The notes beneath the pieces are model-generated. The model worked only from the letters and a program-made list of their open reading frames with translations. It was not told the DNA's origin and ran no database searches. Below, one piece after another: positions 52,673 through 63,112 of a DNA stretch of 64,000 nt. The stretch spans positions 1 to 64,000 of the forward strand of contig NZ_JTKH01000020.1 of NCBI RefSeq assembly GCF_000827885.1. The letters run 5' to 3'. Numbering within the stretch: position 1 is the stretch's first letter; each line of letters starts with the position of its first letter. Position numbers and translations under genes: made by a program. Origin of the DNA: Vibrio renipiscarius. Its GTDB lineage: Bacteria; Pseudomonadota; Gammaproteobacteria; Enterobacterales; Vibrionaceae.

Positions 52673-52779
52673 GGTAGCAAGGCAAGCAATTGATGCCCCT
52701 ACAACGTCCAAAAACCCAATCAGATGCGGTTTTCTCAGTGTACTCATTGATGAGTATTTTGGAAGATCTTTTGTTGCGC

Positions 52780-53460
52780 TTAAGCGGAAACAGCGATCAC
52801 TTCGAGTAATTCAGCGATATTGTCTGCGACAAAATCAGGCTCAGAAACCGAAATCGCTTCACCGTGGTTGTAACCGTACGTCAGGCCAAACGAATGACAA
52901 CCGGCGTTTTTCGCCGCAAGAATGTCATTTTTCGAATCACCAACCATCAGCATTTCACTCGGTGTACAGCCATGTTTCTCCATTAGCCAGTTAAGCGCGA
53001 CAGGGTTTGGTTTACGCTCAGGGAAGGCATCGCCCCCCAAGACATCACTAAAATATTTTGCAATGTCGTGTTTAGCCAATACATCTGGAACAAATTTCGA
53101 TGGCTTGTTGGTCACCAATGCTAAGGTAAAACCGGCTTGTTGCAGTTCTGCTAACGTCTCTTTTACCGCAGGGTACAGATGACTTAGCTTGTGACCACTT
53201 TTCTCATAAAAGTCATCAAACAGCACTCGACCTTGCGCCAGCAACTCAGGGCTTAATTCTGGATTGATCGTGAGGCTTTGGCTAAGAGCACGACCAATTA
53301 AGATATCTGCGCCATTGCCCACATAGTCTCGAACAAGCTCTTCGCTCACAGAGGCAAAACCAAGCGCTTGTACCGCTTGATCGGCCGCGACGGCCAGATC
53401 AGGTACGCTGTCTAGTAAGGTGCCATCAAGATCAAAAGCGATCAGTTTTAATTCTTTCAT
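52780..53460 (-). CDS. gph: Phosphoglycolate phosphatase
   Basis: HAD-superfamily hydrolase of 226 residues that removes 2-phosphoglycolate, a product of oxidative DNA repair. Motif I is AFDLDGTLLDS; motif II is LVTNKPS; motifs III/IV are RKPNPVALNWLMEKH and MVGDSKNDILAAKNAG. The ATG at 53460 follows AGGAAAGAG and is preferred to 53484. Confidence 0.94.
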   Translation of the reverse strand: MKELKLIAFDLDGTLLDSVPDLAVAADQAVQALGFASVSEELVRDYVGNGADILIGRALSQSLTINPELSPELLAQGRVLFDDFYEKSGHKLSHLYPAVKETLAELQQAGFTLALVTNKPSKFVPDVLAKHDIAKYFSDVLGGDAFPERKPNPVALNWLMEKHGCTPSEMLMVGDSKNDILAAKNAGCHSFGLTYGYNHGEAISVSEPDFVADNIAELLEVIAVSA

Positions 53461-53484
53461 GCTCTTTCCTACTGCTGGGGTCAA

Positions 53485-54156
53485 TTACTTCGCTTTCGCT
53501 AGTTCTGCGCGCATTTCATCGATCACTTGCTTGTAATCCGGCTGACTGAAGATAGCCGAACCCGCAACGAACATATCCGCGCCCGCTTCCGCGATTTCAC
53601 GAATGTTGTCGACTTTCACGCCGCCATCGATCTCTAGACGAATATCGCGACCAGATTCATCGATCATTTTGCGCACAGCGCGCAGTTTATCCAGAGTATT
53701 TGGGATGAAAGATTGACCACCGAAGCCTGGGTTCACCGACATCAATAAGATCATATCCACCTTATCCATGATGTATTCAAGGTGTGCCAGAGGCGTTGCA
53801 GGGTTTAGAACCACGCCGGCTTTACAGCCGTGCTCTTTGATCAGTTGCAGAGTACGATCAACGTGATCAGACGCTTCAATGTGGAAAGTGATCATGCTCG
53901 CGCCTGCTTTCGCAAAGTCAGGAACGATGCTATCAACCGGTTTCACCATCAGGTGGACATCGATTGGCGCAGTAATGCCGTAGTCACGTAGCGCTTTACA
54001 CACTGGCGCACCAAAAGTCAGGTTTGGCACATAGTGGTTGTCCATAACATCGAAGTGCACAACATCAGCCCCTGCTGCGAGTACTTTCTCTACGTCTTCA
54101 CCAAGACGAGCAAAATCTGCAGACAGAATCGACGGAGCGATAAGGAAATCTTTCAT
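53485..54156 (-). CDS. rpe: Ribulose-phosphate 3-epimerase
   Basis: Pentose-phosphate enzyme of 223 residues with a TIM-barrel and metal-site motifs ([52 protein letters not shown]). GAGGTCAGG precedes the ATG. Confidence 0.97.
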   Translation of the reverse strand: MKDFLIAPSILSADFARLGEDVEKVLAAGADVVHFDVMDNHYVPNLTFGAPVCKALRDYGITAPIDVHLMVKPVDSIVPDFAKAGASMITFHIEASDHVDRTLQLIKEHGCKAGVVLNPATPLAHLEYIMDKVDMILLMSVNPGFGGQSFIPNTLDKLRAVRKMIDESGRDIRLEIDGGVKVDNIREIAEAGADMFVAGSAIFSQPDYKQVIDEMRAELAKAK

Positions 54157-54259
54157 ACCTGACCTCTATAATAATTAGCATCATTGCGTAAATTTGGCGC
54201 AATTCTACCGAAGCGATCAGGCAGATGATAGAGGTATTAAAAGAAATGTGTGGTCGAGC

Positions 54260-55114
54260 TTATTCGCCGCTATTTTCCGAACCCAGTTCGATATGGCTGT
54301 CAGCACGAAACAGAGCCAGCAGTTCATCCACTTTATTGCGACCAGCGCCATTACGGCTAATGGTGCGTTTTACTTTCACCACATTCAGCTCAGCACCATG
54401 ATAAAGGCGACGTGTCAGCGTCGTATCATGGTTAGAAATAAGCACTGGAATACCGCGTTGTTTCGCGGCCGTTTCGGCAACATTAGCCAGCGCCGCTTGA
54501 TCATCTAACGAGAAACCATTGCCCGCGTACGAAGTGAAATTTGCAGTACTGGAAAGTGGTGCATAGGGAGGATCACAGTAAACCACGCTGCCCTTGCGCG
54601 CGCGTTTAAAGGTCTCTTGGTACCCTTCACAAACAAAAGTGGCTTTCTTGGCTTTTTCAGCGAAAAACTCCAACTCTTTTTCTGGGAAATACGGTTTTTT
54701 ATACGAACCAAACGGCACGTTGAAGCCGCCTTTTTTGTTATAACGGCATAGACCATTAAAACCAAAACGATTCATGTATAGGAAGGCCAGTGAACGATAC
54801 ATCACATCATCAGTTTGGTTAAACTGCGCGCGTACATCCAAGTAAAATTCTTTGCGGTTGTTTTCAGCCACAAACCAGCGCTTCGCTTCGTTGATGTAAT
54901 CTTCTGGATCATCTTTAAGAAGATTGTAGAGGTTAATCAAATCTGGGTTGATGTCGGCCAATAAATATTGGTCATAGTCGGTGTTCAAGAAAACCGAACC
55001 TGCGCCAACAAACGGTTCTACCAACTTGCGTGCTTCAGGCAGATGACGCTGAATGTCTTCAACTAATCCGTATTTTCCACCAGCCCATTTAAGGAAGGCA
55101 CGCTGCTTTTTCAT
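54260..55114 (-). CDS. dam: DNA adenine methyltransferase (GATC)
   Basis: N6-adenine methylase of GATC sites, used in replication timing and mismatch repair. It has 284 residues with the AdoMet motif FVGAGSVFLNTDY and the catalytic VVYCDPPYAPLS (DPPY). It lies between damX and rpe, as in enteric bacteria. Confidence 0.96.
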   Translation of the reverse strand: MKKQRAFLKWAGGKYGLVEDIQRHLPEARKLVEPFVGAGSVFLNTDYDQYLLADINPDLINLYNLLKDDPEDYINEAKRWFVAENNRKEFYLDVRAQFNQTDDVMYRSLAFLYMNRFGFNGLCRYNKKGGFNVPFGSYKKPYFPEKELEFFAEKAKKATFVCEGYQETFKRARKGSVVYCDPPYAPLSSTANFTSYAGNGFSLDDQAALANVAETAAKQRGIPVLISNHDTTLTRRLYHGAELNVVKVKRTISRNGAGRNKVDELLALFRADSHIELGSENSGE

Positions 55115-55243
55115 TGACTGCTCTATTTATCTTATCAACCACAAATTAAGGGGGCGGAATGTAACATATTTAACGCCATACCCAAAGCGATTGGCGTACT
55201 CAATTGGACTGAGCGACGAGAAAGTCACTCCGTCAGCATAGAA

Positions 55244-56725
55244 CTAGTTCGCTTGTGCGATTTCGCGTTGAACTTGATTGAGTGATTTTGCCCAAGGCCC
55301 CAATTTTTGTAGCGATTCAGGTAATTGCGCTACCGCATCGCGTGCCAATTGGATGGTTGGGTAATTATCATAAGTAATAATAAACCACTTCGCCTCATTG
55401 CGAATGGCCGGATAAACATAAACGTTATCGCCCAAGTCGTGACGATTGAGAAAAGCCTGCGCATCCACTAGATTTTTTACCGCGGCCAGTTGCAGTGTGT
55501 AACTGCGTGGTGAAAAACGGTTGAGCTGGTCTTTCGCAAACGAAAAGTTAATCGTCGCTTGATTAGGATTTGGCGTTTGAACAGCAGAAGCGTCCGCGCC
55601 ATTTGCCCCCTCAGAGCTGGCATCATCCGCGGTAGACTGACCATTCGTCGCTGGGACAGACTGCCCTTCGTTCAGCAGTAAAGCATCAACCACTTCAGAG
55701 GTAATAACCACACGTTGAGAGTGATCTTCTATCACGCCAACACTTTGTGGATCATCGACCACTTCCGGCGGCAAAGAGGTACTGTCATCTTCTGCCCCAG
55801 CAAAAGAGAGATCCGCCAATTGCTGCGCTTGCGCACTTTGCTGTTCTAACGTTAGGGAGGCTTGGTTGGTGTTTGCATCCGGCTCAGGTAATGTCGGAAT
55901 CACGGTTTGTTGCGTGATGGATTCCGCCGCTTCATCTGGTGTTGGTTGACTCATCAGCCACCAATAACCACCTGAAATCAGAACGAGTAATACCATGACG
56001 ATCAGTGCAATATTGAGCGGAGAGCCCACGATTGAACGAACAATAATGCGTTTTTCCACTTTTTGATCCCCTAATGCCATAATACACCCCGGACGATGTG
56101 CCACGGTTCGATACGCATTGCGCACACGCCGTTCCATATCATCATCAACAAACCGCATCACTAATTGCTCAAAAAAACGTCCGGCTTCTTGCGAACTCAG
56201 CAATTCAACTTCAAGATCAACGGGATTGAACTCTTGCCCCTGGCTCAAACGTGACAGCCATTTATCCAATCGGTTAGGCAGAGCAAAAAGAACAATGTTT
56301 ATATTCCAACGATTTTGCCGTTGGGAGAATAACGCCAGTTGCCACAATTCAGACAACACGAGCTCACTTAATAAATGCGCATCGTCGATCACAATCACGA
56401 CATCACACGACTCATGAGCCATGCAGCGAGCAAAGCTATCCGCTAAGTTATCCGCTGGGTTAAACAACGGTTCAGGCAAAATCTGACTCAATATCGTCGT
56501 ACGATGTTGCTCATCATTTTGATTGGGATGACACATCAATAACGCTTGGTTTTTATCGTTTGCCCACGCTTCTAAGTAGCGCTGTGCTATCCAGGTTTTT
56601 CCTGAACCGACAGCCCCCGAAACATGCACAAAGTTAGAATTAAAATGCGTTAATAATTGTAAACGCTCAAGCAATTCAATTTGGGTTTTTAACTCTAAAA
56701 CCCGCGATTGATGTGTATAACCCAT
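55244..56725 (-). CDS. damX: DamX-like division protein (ATPase + SPOR)
   Basis: A 493-residue protein. An N-terminal AAA-type ATPase domain with P-loop GAVGSGKTW (about 37-45) and acidic VVIVIDDAHLL is followed by a transmembrane helix (about 236-256, IALIVMVLLVLISGGYWW), an acidic/Gln-rich linker and a C-terminal SPOR domain (SYTLQLAAVKNLVDAQAFL...) that binds denuded septal peptidoglycan. Confidence 0.92.
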   Translation of the reverse strand: MGYTHQSRVLELKTQIELLERLQLLTHFNSNFVHVSGAVGSGKTWIAQRYLEAWANDKNQALLMCHPNQNDEQHRTTILSQILPEPLFNPADNLADSFARCMAHESCDVVIVIDDAHLLSELVLSELWQLALFSQRQNRWNINIVLFALPNRLDKWLSRLSQGQEFNPVDLEVELLSSQEAGRFFEQLVMRFVDDDMERRVRNAYRTVAHRPGCIMALGDQKVEKRIIVRSIVGSPLNIALIVMVLLVLISGGYWWLMSQPTPDEAAESITQQTVIPTLPEPDANTNQASLTLEQQSAQAQQLADLSFAGAEDDSTSLPPEVVDDPQSVGVIEDHSQRVVITSEVVDALLLNEGQSVPATNGQSTADDASSEGANGADASAVQTPNPNQATINFSFAKDQLNRFSPRSYTLQLAAVKNLVDAQAFLNRHDLGDNVYVYPAIRNEAKWFIITYDNYPTIQLARDAVAQLPESLQKLGPWAKSLNQVQREIAQAN

Positions 56726-56807
56726 ACCCTACCTAAACCATTAAAGCCGTCTTACTCAGTTGCAATAACAACGTATCATAACGCGAGATCATGACAAACC
56801 ATCGCCG

Positions 56808-57896
56808 CTAAATATCGCGAGCAAAGTCGATTGCTTGCTTAATGATGGCTTCAGGCACACCTTTCACTACGTCGGCACTTCCGATACTGGTCGGCAACAC
56901 TAAGCGTAACTCACCCGCCAATACTTTTTTATCACGCATCATATGCTTGATGAAATCATCAAATGACATCGTTTCTGGCGTGTGTACTGGCAGCTTAGCG
57001 CGTTTCAGTAACGTAATAATTCGCTCGAGTTGTTCAAGGGGAATTAAACCTTGTAACTGCGCGGTTTTCGCGGCCATCACAGTACCAGAGGAAACCGCTT
57101 CACCGTGCAACCATTGGCCATAACCCAGTTCCGCTTCAATCGCATGACCAAATGTATGACCCAGATTGAGCAAAGCACGAATGCCCGATTCTTTCTCATC
57201 TTGAGCAACAACGTCAGCTTTGATTTGGCAGCAACGGGCAATCGCATACGAGAGCGCTTGCTCATCTAAGCGGTAGAGCGCCTCAAGATTATCTTCAAGC
57301 CAAGTGAAAAAATCGCCATCATAAATAATGCCGTACTTAATCACTTCCGCCATACCGGCAGCAAATTCTCGTTCTGGCAGAGTCGCCAAACAGTCGGTAT
57401 CAATCACCACCGCTTTGGGTTGGTAAAATGCACCAATCATATTTTTACCGAGCTTGTGATTAACCGCTGTTTTTCCGCCGACTGAAGAGTCAACTTGAGA
57501 GAGTAATGTGGTAGGGATCTGAATAAAGTCTACGCCGCGTTGGTAACAAGAAGCGGCAAAACCGACTAAGTCACCAATCACTCCGCCACCTAACGCAATG
57601 ATCACGACATCTCGGCTGTAATTCCCTTCCAGCAGATAGCTCATGACGGTGTTAAAGGTATCGAGTGTTTTGTATTGCTCGCCATCGGGCAATTCAAGCA
57701 GTGATGCTTGGCAGCCTTGTTGTTGTAGCAAAGAGAGGATTTTATTCGCGTACAAAGGTGCAACAGTGACATTACTGATCACGACAACTTTGTGTTTTGA
57801 GGATAAGTGAGAAAGGTGAGCCGGATTATTAAATAATCCGGCACCTATTGATATTGGATAGCTACGTTCATCTAAGCTGACCGTAATCCGTTCCAT
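56808..57896 (-). CDS. aroB: 3-Dehydroquinate synthase
   Basis: Second step of the shikimate pathway, DAHP to 3-dehydroquinate. It has 362 residues with [20 protein letters not shown] (NAD site), [20 protein letters not shown] and the zinc ligands in [23 protein letters not shown]. It lies 30 bases after aroK. Confidence 0.97.
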   Translation of the reverse strand: MERITVSLDERSYPISIGAGLFNNPAHLSHLSSKHKVVVISNVTVAPLYANKILSLLQQQGCQASLLELPDGEQYKTLDTFNTVMSYLLEGNYSRDVVIIALGGGVIGDLVGFAASCYQRGVDFIQIPTTLLSQVDSSVGGKTAVNHKLGKNMIGAFYQPKAVVIDTDCLATLPEREFAAGMAEVIKYGIIYDGDFFTWLEDNLEALYRLDEQALSYAIARCCQIKADVVAQDEKESGIRALLNLGHTFGHAIEAELGYGQWLHGEAVSSGTVMAAKTAQLQGLIPLEQLERIITLLKRAKLPVHTPETMSFDDFIKHMMRDKKVLAGELRLVLPTSIGSADVVKGVPEAIIKQAIDFARDI

Positions 57897-57926
57897 GGGT
57901 ATGCTCCAATTTGAGTTAAGAAGTTC

Positions 57927-58445
57927 TTAACTCTCTTCTAGCATTTTTACAATCTGATTGGCTACCACTTTTGCACTTTGATCATCGGTGCGTACTGTGT
58001 AGTCCGCAATTTCATCATAGAGTGGGTTACGCTCACCAGCTAACTCTTCAAGCACTTCACGAGGGCTATCCGTTTGTAGCAGAGGGCGTTTCTTGTCACG
58101 GTTTGTACGTGCAAGTTGTTTTTCAATAGTGGTTTCTAAGTAAACAACGATACCACGAGCAGAAAGACGGTTACGGTTTTCTTTACTCATGATCGAGCCA
58201 CCGCCAGTCGCAAGGACAATGCCTTGTTCTTCGGTAAGATCGTTAATCACTTTCTCTTCACGATCGCGGAAGCCAGCTTCGCCTTCTACGTCGAAAACCC
58301 ATGCGATATCTGCACCAGTGCGTTCTTCAATCACAGTGTCTGAGTCAACAAACTCCATGTGAAGTTGTTGAGCCAGGTGTCTACCAATTGTACTTTTGCC
58401 GGCGCCCATCGGGCCAACAAGGAAAATATTGCGTTTCTCAGCCAT
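57927..58445 (-). CDS. aroK: Shikimate kinase I
   Basis: ATP-dependent phosphorylation of shikimate. It has 172 residues with P-loop [28 protein letters not shown] (shikimate-binding) and ATGGGSIM. First gene of the dam cluster. Confidence 0.96.
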   Translation of the reverse strand: MAEKRNIFLVGPMGAGKSTIGRHLAQQLHMEFVDSDTVIEERTGADIAWVFDVEGEAGFRDREEKVINDLTEEQGIVLATGGGSIMSKENRNRLSARGIVVYLETTIEKQLARTNRDKKRPLLQTDSPREVLEELAGERNPLYDEIADYTVRTDDQSAKVVANQIVKMLEES

Positions 58446-58610
58446 GTTTTAGCAGTAATTTACAACGTTAATTCAATGACATCGCCACAAGAAGGGTCAG
58501 TTTTATGCTGACATTGAAAATGCTTGTGACACCGATTCCTCACCGATATTTCGTGATAAGACCCGAAATTATCGGGGTAAGGAGGATCTAATGCAAATTT
58601 ATTTTTCTAT

Positions 58611-60296
58611 TTACTGCACAACAACTTTCGGAGTCACAAAAATTAACAGCTCACTTTTGCCCATTTTTTGGTAGCTACGCTTAAATAATGTCCCTAATAA
58701 TGGGATATCGCCGAGCAAAGGCACCTTATCAACCGTGTCGGTAATGTTATGTTGGAAAATACCCCCTAGCACCACCGTTTCGCCGTTTTCAACCAATACT
58801 TGCGTACCAATACGTTGCGTTTCTATCGATACCGCTTCCCCTGTCCCCACCTTAAACACTTCGCCCGGTCTATCCTGAGTCACACTCAGATCCAAGACTA
58901 AACGGTTATCAGGCGTTATCTGAGGCGTTACCATTAAACTCAGTACGGCTTTTTTAAATTCAACGCTCGTTGCACCACTTGATGATGATTCAAGATAAGG
59001 GATTTCTGTACCTTGTTCGATATACGCCGATTTTTTGTTGGTGGTGATCAAGCGCGGGCTTGAGATCACTTCCGCTTTCGATTCACGTTGCAACGCCGAA
59101 AGCTCCAAATCCAATAACATATCAGAACCTAGCTTCGCCACTTGGAAAGCAATTGTAGAAGCTTCAGCCGACGCGGCTAGGTTAACGTTTAGCATGTCAT
59201 CAATGCTTGGGTTATCCAGCACGTTACCTTCAATGGTTCCGCCGACAGACACGCCCGTTTTGTTGGCGTTAGAAAAGCCCCAACGCACGCCTAGTTCATC
59301 CAAATTACCTTCACTGACCGTAACAATGCGCGCTTCGATTTGCACTTGCTTGACGGGAATATCCAACGATTCAATGATGCTACGCACCACATCAATGTTC
59401 TCTTGGAGATCGCGCATCAATATTGAATTGGTACGTTCATCAACCGTGATTGACCCACGCTCTGACAACATACTGATCGTGCCTTCCCCGCCAATCATCT
59501 CTGCAATTTCACCAGCATTGGCAAAATTGACTTTGATGATTTCAGAACGAAGTTCACCTAACTCATCCGCCACACGTGCATTTTCAAGGCGTTGCTTCTC
59601 ACGCAGATCCAGTTCAGCCTTTGGCGCAACTAAGACCACATTGCCATCCACGCGCTTATCGAGCCCTTTCACTTGTAAAATAATGTCTAACACTTGAGGC
59701 CATGGCACGCCGTCAAGACGTAACGTCAAGTTGCCACTGACCGAATCAGAAACGACTAAGTTGAAATCGTTATAATCCGCAATGAGCTGCAATACGTTAC
59801 GCACGGGAATATCTTGGAAATTGATTGAGATTTTTTTGCCGGGTTTGTCTAAGAACGTGGTTTCTTTTTCTTTTTCTTTTGTCTTCAACGCACTAACAAC
59901 CACTTCAAGGACCTTGCCATTTAAGGTGTAGTCGTAGCTGTAACGTCCAGACACTTCTGCCAATAAGCGCACGCGATCCGATTTACGGAAAAGTTCGACG
60001 GTTTTAACTGACGTTGCAAAATCTTGCACGTCAAATAATGACAGTTGTTTATCGTCCACCGCGGTATCAATGAGCTCGATAGCTAAACCTTCCGGCAACT
60101 TTTGAATATCAACGACGATTTTGTCGCTATTTAACTCGACAATAATTTTACCGTTCTTGTCGTCATCCACGCGAAAATCAACCGCAACCACACGGTTAGT
60201 CGGCGAAGAAGCCAGGCTTAGCGCAGAGAAAATAACACTCACCACGCAGGCGAACCTGACTATCCATTGGGTTGTTGATCTCAGTCCATTTCTCAT
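58611..60296 (-). CDS. pilQ: Type IV pilus secretin PilQ
   Basis: Outer-membrane secretin for type IV pilus extrusion. It has 561 residues with a signal peptide, an AMIN domain (about 32-140), STN (INFQDIPVRNVLQLIADYND) and NolW-like domains, and a C-terminal secretin domain (SKAEVISSPRLITTNKKSAY, VENGETVVLGGIFQ). It is the last gene of the pilMNOPQ operon. Confidence 0.95.
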   Translation of the reverse strand: MRNGLRSTTQWIVRFACVVSVIFSALSLASSPTNRVVAVDFRVDDDKNGKIIVELNSDKIVVDIQKLPEGLAIELIDTAVDDKQLSLFDVQDFATSVKTVELFRKSDRVRLLAEVSGRYSYDYTLNGKVLEVVVSALKTKEKEKETTFLDKPGKKISINFQDIPVRNVLQLIADYNDFNLVVSDSVSGNLTLRLDGVPWPQVLDIILQVKGLDKRVDGNVVLVAPKAELDLREKQRLENARVADELGELRSEIIKVNFANAGEIAEMIGGEGTISMLSERGSITVDERTNSILMRDLQENIDVVRSIIESLDIPVKQVQIEARIVTVSEGNLDELGVRWGFSNANKTGVSVGGTIEGNVLDNPSIDDMLNVNLAASAEASTIAFQVAKLGSDMLLDLELSALQRESKAEVISSPRLITTNKKSAYIEQGTEIPYLESSSSGATSVEFKKAVLSLMVTPQITPDNRLVLDLSVTQDRPGEVFKVGTGEAVSIETQRIGTQVLVENGETVVLGGIFQHNITDTVDKVPLLGDIPLLGTLFKRSYQKMGKSELLIFVTPKVVVQ

Positions 60297-60321
60297 TTTA
60301 TTTTCTCAATTTCTAAACTAA

Positions 60322-60840
60322 TTATTTAAGGGCCAATTTGATGCTTCGCTTATTCCAGCAGCCCAACCCATCTGGTAATGTTTCGTTAATTTGGATATAG
60401 GAAGCCGACACTTCCGTTACTCGACCGTTATTCAGGCCGATATAATGCCCCGTGCGCACTGAGACAACCTGCCCGCTTGGGGTTTGAACCAATGCCGAGT
60501 TTTTACCATTGCGGCTCATTACCCCTTTCAAACTCAACTTGTTCAGCGCATAACGTTCTAGCTGACCATTGGCTTTTCTTGGTTTCGGCTGCCAACAATC
60601 TCTTCGCACTTCAGGTTGATCAAGTACCAAGGCGGCGGTGGGCAACGTAAAGGGCTCTCGCTCTGGCCCTCCGGTATAAACCGCACTGCGAAACACTAAA
60701 GCAGGTGCAAGCTCTTGCACGGTTTTTTGCGCCTTTTGTTGCGCGTGCAAAACAAACTCATCGAGAGGATCTTGGTTCGCCCGACAGCCCACCAATAAAA
60801 CACTGATCACTACCCCCCAACGCCAATGATTAGCTTTCAT
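60322..60840 (-). CDS. pilP: Type IV pilus lipoprotein PilP
   Basis: A 172-residue pilotin-partner lipoprotein with lipobox LLVGC (Cys at about 19) and the C-terminal PilP domain (QTPSGQVVSVRTGHYIGLN..GRV). It links PilNO to PilQ. Overlaps pilO by 11 bases; GGAGG precedes its ATG. Confidence 0.92.
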   Translation of the reverse strand: MKANHWRWGVVISVLLVGCRANQDPLDEFVLHAQQKAQKTVQELAPALVFRSAVYTGGPEREPFTLPTAALVLDQPEVRRDCWQPKPRKANGQLERYALNKLSLKGVMSRNGKNSALVQTPSGQVVSVRTGHYIGLNNGRVTEVSASYIQINETLPDGLGCWNKRSIKLALK

Positions 60841-61420
60841 CTTTTACCTCCGGCTTAAATTGGTAAGTAAACGCACGAACACGGAAGTGCAGGGTTTTAC
60901 TTTCCAAACTCACTCGCTGCCAATCCACATCAACAAAATTAATGATTCGAGACAAAGACGCGATCGCCTGAGAGAACTGACCAATATTGTCGTAATCCCC
61001 GGTTAGCTCGATATTGAGAGGAAGTCGATAGAGAAAATTCTGATTTTCTTTCGAGCCCCAATCGATTCGGGTAAACGTCAGCTTGTTTTTTAATCCCTCT
61101 TCGTTCACCGATGCCAGCATCGTGGCCAGCTCTTTTTCCATAGGCAGTTGTTGCGATAGATACTGATAGCGCTCTGATAACTCATCTAACTGATCCTGCA
61201 TATGAGGCAGAGCCGCCACTTGATTGGCTTTTACTTGTAAGGTTTGCTTGAGCGTTTGCTCTTGCTGCTTAAGTTGTGTCAGATCACTGCGTTTTTCATC
61301 TAAATACCACCAATAACCCACCGCCTGAAGCGCTAACAACAACACGCTTAACACCACCAACTGAGCAGGGAATGGCCATTGGATAATTTCTTCAACATCA
61401 AGCTCGTTGTAATTAGCCAT
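60830..61420 (-). CDS. pilO: Type IV pilus inner-membrane protein PilO
   Basis: A 196-residue bitopic protein. An N-terminal helix (about 22-42, QLVVLSVLLLALQAVGYWW) is followed by a coiled coil (QQEQTLKQTLQVKANQV) and a ferredoxin-like C-terminal domain. The ATG at 61420 follows AGGAG; an upstream TTG is rejected. Overlaps pilN by eight bases. Confidence 0.92.
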   Translation of the reverse strand: MANYNELDVEEIIQWPFPAQLVVLSVLLLALQAVGYWWYLDEKRSDLTQLKQQEQTLKQTLQVKANQVAALPHMQDQLDELSERYQYLSQQLPMEKELATMLASVNEEGLKNKLTFTRIDWGSKENQNFLYRLPLNIELTGDYDNIGQFSQAIASLSRIINFVDVDWQRVSLESKTLHFRVRAFTYQFKPEVKDES

Positions 61421-61991
61421 GAGGGTTTTCTCCTTCAACTATCTCTTGAGGTTGAAATAAGAAAGAAACATTAAATGTCTGGAATTTTTGTCCGAACCTT
61501 GCTTTGTCATGCACGATAGAATGCATTTCAACATTGCTGAGCCACTTTGAATTTTCTAGGTGGTCAAGCATCGTCGCCAAACGAGAGGTGGTATCACTGA
61601 TCCCCGTCAGTTCAATTCGTTCGCCGTTCATTTTGATTTTATCCACGTAAACCCCTTCTGGGATTAAGGTCGGGACGAGATTCATCAAATAGGTGGTTTT
61701 GTTTCTCTGCTCTTGCAGATCTTCGACCACTTTTAAACGCGTCATCAGGGATTCGTGTTGTTGTTCGACACGTTTTAATTCACTGAGTTTGTAATCCAAG
61801 CTGGCTATATGCGCTTGTAAAAACACGATTCTCTGTTGTTGTTCGTTTTGTTGATATTCAATAAAGACCCCCGCTCCCCATTGAGCTAGGCCCCCCAGAA
61901 TTAACACCGAAAACGCTAAAACAAAAAAACGGCGTTGATGATATTGGCGCTTTGCATCACGCCAGGGTAATAAATTCACTCTATGAAGCAT
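61413..61991 (-). CDS. pilN: Type IV pilus assembly protein PilN
   Basis: A 192-residue partner of PilM and PilO. The N-terminal INLLPWR-like motif (HRVNLLPWRDAKR) docks PilM. One transmembrane helix (about 22-43) and a periplasmic coiled coil follow. Overlaps pilM by 11 bases. Confidence 0.93.
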   Translation of the reverse strand: MLHRVNLLPWRDAKRQYHQRRFFVLAFSVLILGGLAQWGAGVFIEYQQNEQQQRIVFLQAHIASLDYKLSELKRVEQQHESLMTRLKVVEDLQEQRNKTTYLMNLVPTLIPEGVYVDKIKMNGERIELTGISDTTSRLATMLDHLENSKWLSNVEMHSIVHDKARFGQKFQTFNVSFLFQPQEIVEGENPHG

Positions 61992-62973
61992 GGCGACGCC
62001 CCATCCAATCTTGACCTAACAATGCCAGTCCCACTGATGAGGAAAAACTGTATCCACAAGCGTGCGACGCCTTCTTACGACTGTTTTTATTTTCAAATAA
62101 ACTTAACGGGTCCAATAACTCACACTTTAAATTCAGTCGCTGGGCAAGCTCGTCGGCCAACGCAGGCGTATTTGCTCCACCGCCCGTCAACCAAATACCT
62201 TCCAATTTAGAAGAATCCATCGACTCAATAAGGTGTAAATGGCGTTGAATCCTTTCAACCAGCGATTGGATAAACTGATGCGTAACATCATGATGAAGCG
62301 CAGAGGGTTCTTCACTGCTCGCCAACATACTCGAGATACCAATAGGCAAGTCTTTGGCGAAAGGCGCTTTATTGGCAAAATCCATCACCATTGAAGAGTG
62401 ATGATGGCCTACATCCAATAACAACCAATTACTCCGGCTCTGCTTTTGCGAAACGGCTTGCCACAAACGTACAAGGCTATGAGCATGCACATCGAATAGC
62501 ACCGGACGAAACCCCGCTTTACGGCACACGCTCATTCGGTTCTCGACCACTTCTTTTTTGGTGGCATAAACCTGTACGCCTTGAGAAGAGCCAGCCTCAT
62601 TGGAGAGATCGCAATAGTCGAGGCACAGTTCATCAAGGTCGAATGGGGATTGATGAGAAAAAGCCTCAATGATGGCATAATCTCTTTCTTGAGGAGTTAA
62701 CCCCTTCTCAACATGCAATACTTTTGAAATAACTGAGTTATCTGGTAGCGATAATGCGACTTTATGACTAAAAAAAGGCAAACCCTTTCTTAGTTCTTTT
62801 AGTTTATTTACAATTTCCTGATAACTTAATAGATGGTTATCGGAGAAAATGCTCTCCTCGATAACCAACTCTCGATACCCCGAGAGTGTAAGAGTACCTT
62901 TTACTGGCTTTAGCACTACGGCCTTAATGCTGTAATGGCCAATGTCAACGCCAGTGATAAGTGAAAAGCTCAT
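61981..62973 (-). CDS. pilM: Type IV pilus assembly protein PilM
   Basis: A 330-residue actin-like cytoplasmic ATPase with the phosphate-1 motif GVDIGHYSIKAVVL, the second nucleotide loop LLLDVGHHHSSMVM and GIWLTGGGANTPAL. First gene of pilMNOPQ, divergent from mrcA. Confidence 0.94.
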   Translation of the reverse strand: MSFSLITGVDIGHYSIKAVVLKPVKGTLTLSGYRELVIEESIFSDNHLLSYQEIVNKLKELRKGLPFFSHKVALSLPDNSVISKVLHVEKGLTPQERDYAIIEAFSHQSPFDLDELCLDYCDLSNEAGSSQGVQVYATKKEVVENRMSVCRKAGFRPVLFDVHAHSLVRLWQAVSQKQSRSNWLLLDVGHHHSSMVMDFANKAPFAKDLPIGISSMLASSEEPSALHHDVTHQFIQSLVERIQRHLHLIESMDSSKLEGIWLTGGGANTPALADELAQRLNLKCELLDPLSLFENKNSRKKASHACGYSFSSSVGLALLGQDWMGRRHAS

Positions 62974-63044
62974 CTCGCAGTGCTCCAGATGTCGGTTTCA
63001 GTGACTCGACCGCATCAGTGGCGGCAAAGCACAAAATAAACGCA

Positions 63045-63085
63045 AGCTAAATTGTTAGCTAAGGTTACTAGGCAAAGGGCCTAGT
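63045..63085. repeat. Two adjacent palindromes between pilM and mrcA
   Basis: AGCTAA/TTAGCT (63045-63050 with 63055-63060) and ACTAGGC/GCCTAGT (63067-63073 with 63079-63085) lie side by side in the divergent control region. The second has a 7-bp stem and a 5-base loop, with no T-run. Each could be an operator or an mRNA leader hairpin for mrcA. Confidence 0.5.
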
Positions 63086-63112
63086 CAGCCTCAATTAATC
63101 AGGGAATATCCG

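Noticed and set aside
52665-52994. Plus-strand frame of 109 codons opposite gph
   Set aside because: It is the antisense shadow of gph and the gph-trpS spacer, without similarity to a family.
59035-59697. Plus-strand frame of 220 codons over pilQ
   Set aside because: An antisense shadow of pilQ, Ser/Thr-rich without family motifs.
62990-63060. CRP-S (Sxy-dependent competence) site upstream of pilM
   Set aside because: Only one TTGCG-like half is seen, without the required TCGCA partner, so it falls below what I would report.
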